From assembly GCF_001655055.1 (NCBI RefSeq), contig NZ_LXEW01000017.1, forward strand, positions 38,167 through 102,166: DNA of 64,000 nt, in the 5' to 3' direction. Positions 61,800 to 64,000 of the stretch are shown here, piece after piece; position 1 is the first letter of the stretch; every line of letters starts with the position of its first letter. Under the pieces are notes generated by a model. It was not told the DNA's origin. It made no database searches and saw only the letters and a program-made list of their open reading frames with translations. This DNA is from Providencia heimbachae ATCC 35613. Its GTDB lineage: Bacteria > Pseudomonadota > Gammaproteobacteria > Enterobacterales > Enterobacteriaceae. The translations under genes and the position numbers were made by a program.

Positions 61800-63155
61800 A
61801 TGTTGTCAAAATTAAAACAAGCAAAACATCAACAATATTTGGCTAATTTGCCTAAATTGTCTCAATCCGTTGCTGATGTTAGAACGCTATATAAGACAGA
61901 AGATTTTCGTGATGCTCTGCTTGAGCAAATCTCTCAGGCTCAAAAGACTATCTACATTGCGGCTCTGTATTTAGAAAAAGATGATGCAGGGAAGGATGTG
62001 CTTCATGCTTTATATGCAGCAAAGCAAGCTAACCCATCCCTTGACATCAAAGTGCTCGTTGATTGGCATCGAGCTCAACGTGGTCGTATCGGCGCAGCCG
62101 CAAATTTGACGAATGCTGACTGGTATTATGAAGTCTCTCAGCATTACCCTAATGTCAATATTCCTGTTTTTGGGATCCCGGTTAATACACGTGAAGCATT
62201 GGGTGTACTTCACCTTAAAGGCTTTCTTTTTGATGATACTTTAATTTATAGCGGTGCGAGTATTAACGATGTTTACTTACATCGCCATGAAAAATACCGT
62301 TATGACCGGTATCAAATCATCAAAAATAGTCAACTAACCGCTTCGATGAAGCAGTTTATTGATAATGCATTACTTCAATCAGATGCTATTCACCTATTAA
62401 ATAAGACAGATCGACCAAAAACTACTGAATTCAAACACTTAATTAAACAATTCCGCCTTTCATTAAGAAGACAATCTTATCAATTCGTCGGGAATGCCTC
62501 TAATGAAGAGCTTGCCGTCACCCCCTTTGTCGGCCTTGGTAAGAAAAATGATTTAAACCGAGTTATTACTCATTTAATGGGTTCCACGGCAAATAAACTC
62601 ACTATCTGCACGCCTTATTTTAATCTTCCCGCTATCCTTGTTCGGATCATCAGTAGATTGCTGCGAGAAGGCAAACAAGTTGAAATTATTATTGGCGATA
62701 AAACCGCGAATGATTTTTATATTCCACCTGAAGAGCCTTTTAAAATAATTGGCGCGCTACCGTATTTGTACGAAATAAATTTGCGCCGGTTTATCAGTCG
62801 ATTACAACGATTTGTAGATACGAAGCAACTGACTGTTAGGCTCTGGAAAGATGGTGATAATACCTACCATCTGAAAGGAATGTGGGTCGATGATCAGTGG
62901 CAATTGATCACAGGTAACAATTTAAATCCTCGAGCTTGGGGATTAGACCTTGAAAATGCCGTATTATTCCACGATCCAAAGCAAGAGTTACAAGAACAAC
63001 GTAACCATGAGCTTGAGTGTATTCGTACACATACAAAAGTTGTTGGGCACTACGGTGAACTCGATAGCATTCAAACCTATCCAGTTAAAGTGAAGAAGCT
63101 TATCCGACGGTTACGACGTATCCGTGTTGACAGGCTAATCAGTCGTATTTTATAA
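61800..63155 (+). CDS. pssA: Phosphatidylserine synthase
   Basis: PssA condenses CDP-diacylglycerol with serine, the first step to phosphatidylethanolamine. The 451 residues equal E. coli and are in the phospholipase D superfamily. HKD motifs are VLHLKGFLFDD near 140 and YHLKGMWVDD near 358, and the basic C-terminus VKKLIRRLRRIRVDRLISRIL binds membrane or ribosomes. The ATG at 61800 overlaps a GTG at 61797; I use the ATG. Confidence 0.96.
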   Translation: MLSKLKQAKHQQYLANLPKLSQSVADVRTLYKTEDFRDALLEQISQAQKTIYIAALYLEKDDAGKDVLHALYAAKQANPSLDIKVLVDWHRAQRGRIGAAANLTNADWYYEVSQHYPNVNIPVFGIPVNTREALGVLHLKGFLFDDTLIYSGASINDVYLHRHEKYRYDRYQIIKNSQLTASMKQFIDNALLQSDAIHLLNKTDRPKTTEFKHLIKQFRLSLRRQSYQFVGNASNEELAVTPFVGLGKKNDLNRVITHLMGSTANKLTICTPYFNLPAILVRIISRLLREGKQVEIIIGDKTANDFYIPPEEPFKIIGALPYLYEINLRRFISRLQRFVDTKQLTVRLWKDGDNTYHLKGMWVDDQWQLITGNNLNPRAWGLDLENAVLFHDPKQELQEQRNHELECIRTHTKVVGHYGELDSIQTYPVKVKKLIRRLRRIRVDRLISRIL

Positions 63156-63171
63156 GCCAGTTAATATCAAG

Positions 63172-63199
63172 ACGTCACTTCATTAAGTGGCGTTTTTTT
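63172..63199 (+). terminator. Terminator of pssA
   Basis: ACGTCACTT (63172-63180), loop CATT, AAGTGGCGT (63185-63193) with one G-U pair, then a T run. Confidence 0.9.
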
Positions 63200-63228
63200 A
63201 TCTACTATAACTATTGATAAACAATATA

Positions 63229-63573
63229 ATGAGAATTAAAACACTTAAAGTTTTAATTGTGATGACTCTATTTATCACCTTAACTGGATGCTCTGGATTT
63301 CATTGGGCAAATGATAATTGGAAAGGTAAAGACAAAGCACAACACTTTGCTTTCTCCGCCGCAATGGCTGCGGCAGGCAATGCTTATGCTGACAAGCAAA
63401 ATATACAGCATCGAAATGCAGCCCAATTTGGCGTTTTATTTTCATTATCACTTGGTGCAGCGAAAGAATTTTATGATAGCCGCCCTGAAGGGACAGGCTG
63501 GAGTTGGCACGACTTTGCTTATGATGTCGCTGGTTCTATAGCGGGATATAGCTTGTATCAAACTTTTAAATAA
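63229..63573 (+). CDS. yfiM: YfiM-family lipoprotein
   Basis: A 114-residue predicted lipoprotein with lipobox LTGC (Cys21). The conserved KGKDKAQHFAFSAAMAAAGNAYA, SLGAAKEFYDSRPEGTGWSWHD and D-x-AGSIAGY stretches are those of YfiM and resemble a PagP-like/DUF2279 helical core. Function unknown. It follows pssA as in E. coli. The ATG at 63229 is used; a TTG five codons upstream is less likely. Confidence 0.88.
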   Translation: MRIKTLKVLIVMTLFITLTGCSGFHWANDNWKGKDKAQHFAFSAAMAAAGNAYADKQNIQHRNAAQFGVLFSLSLGAAKEFYDSRPEGTGWSWHDFAYDVAGSIAGYSLYQTFK

Positions 63574-63874
63574 AACTTTATGCTTTACTGGCATGACTCA
63601 ATACAACCAGATAAATCATTATTTAATCTCATTTATGAATATTTCATATCCTCACTTTTTAAAAAATCGCTAAACTCACGCAGCCTAATTTCTTATTTAA
63701 TGGTGAGTTGATGCTCACTACTTTATATTCAAGCAACTTACCCTTTTAGTTTATGCGTACCGCTTGTCGACGATCTAAATAAAACGATGGCTGAGGCCAA
63801 ACTATCAATTCTGCATTCACTTAAAATATAATTGAGCTTAAGGTTTGTTAGTCTATTAGCGATAATAAAATATA

Positions 63875-63903
63875 TTGAGTTGAGTTGAGTTGAGTTGAGT
63901 TGA
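63875..63903. repeat. Pentanucleotide tandem repeat (TTGAG)n
   Basis: Five perfect TTGAG units plus four bases of a sixth. It is the only simple-sequence repeat of this size that I see in the window and lies about 300 bases after yfiM, upstream of nothing coding on the plus strand inside the window. Confidence 0.9.
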
Positions 63904-63968
63904 AAAAATATGCTATTTTTAGTAACGATCTCTATTTTTATTTTTTGATATAACAAAATAAAAATACA

Positions 63969-63997
63969 AAAACCCCGTAATTTTCATTACGGGGTTT
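63969..63997 (-). terminator. Terminator of a minus-strand gene beyond the window
   Basis: AAACCCCGTAA (63970-63980), loop TTTTCA, TTACGGGGTTT (63987-63997). On the minus strand the stem is followed by TTTTTGTATTTTT; on the plus strand by a poor TTTCGA. Confidence 0.8.
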
Positions 63998-64000
63998 CGA

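Larger units (their letters stand above)
63574..64000. other. 3' intergenic region
   Basis: 427 bases with no supported gene. It contains the TTGAG repeat and, at the edge, a terminator pointing to a minus-strand gene outside the window. An open frame at 63738-63956 on the minus strand reads through the repeat and looks spurious. Confidence 0.5.

Noticed and set aside
63738..63956. 72-codon minus-strand frame near the right edge
   Set aside because: It reads through the TTGAG tract, giving a QLNST repeat, and has no recognisable content.

Overview
This window is a stretch of ordinary chromosome from a member of the Enterobacterales. The proteins are E. coli-like throughout, but the DNA is AT-rich. 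The gene set (scs copper-tolerance genes, class Ib ribonucleotide reductase, EmrRAB) and the ERIC-type repeats best fit the Morganellaceae, most likely Providencia or a close relative; that genus call is an inference from recall. I see no phage, insertion sequence, integrase or CRISPR array. Gene identities rest on motifs and remembered E. coli sequences and gene order, not on searches.

Layout, left to right. The 3' end of a DUF2569 membrane protein gene (1-102) is followed by the GlcNAc locus: nagE (minus) divergent from nagB-nagA-nagC (plus), with two NagC-like operators about nine helical turns apart. A seven-gene tRNA operon (Met-Leu-Gln-Gln-Met-Leu-Gln) follows, then a DctA-type dicarboxylate carrier, ubiF (minus) and the miaB-ybeZ-ybeY-ybeX-lnt series, which is split here by a hairpin and ERIC repeats.

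From 16.2 to 24 kb is the most accessory-looking part. An SPFH-domain protein and a divergent NAD-kinase-like protein overlap on the minus strand. They face a Nudix/winged-helix regulator of NrtR type across a promoter region with three copies of a 13-bp palindrome. Next on the minus strand is an scsA-B-C-D suppressor-of-copper-sensitivity cluster. It is interrupted by an ERIC with a tandemly amplified end, and it continues into an unannotated 41-codon membrane protein gene and a VF530-family gene.

From 24 to 42 kb comes gltIJKL (glutamate/aspartate ABC importer), leuS-lptE-holA-nadD, a DUF1722 (YbgA-like) gene on the other strand, rsfS-rlmH-mrdA-mrdB-rlpA, dacA, ybeD, lipB, lipA and cspE (minus). 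These are cell-wall elongation, NAD and lipoate functions in the order known from E. coli.

From 42.4 to 64 kb are an Ogt-type methyltransferase (minus), nrdHIEF behind a Fur box and paired NrdR boxes, proVWX (glycine betaine import), an intact YgaY-type MFS gene, mprA-emrA-emrB (multidrug efflux), yfiF (minus), tapT, pat, pssA and yfiM. The window ends with a pentanucleotide repeat and a terminator serving a minus-strand gene beyond the edge.

Several reading frames extend upstream of the true starts. In ybeX and gltI the extension is ERIC sequence, so starts here were set by Shine-Dalgarno position and remembered E. coli homologue lengths.
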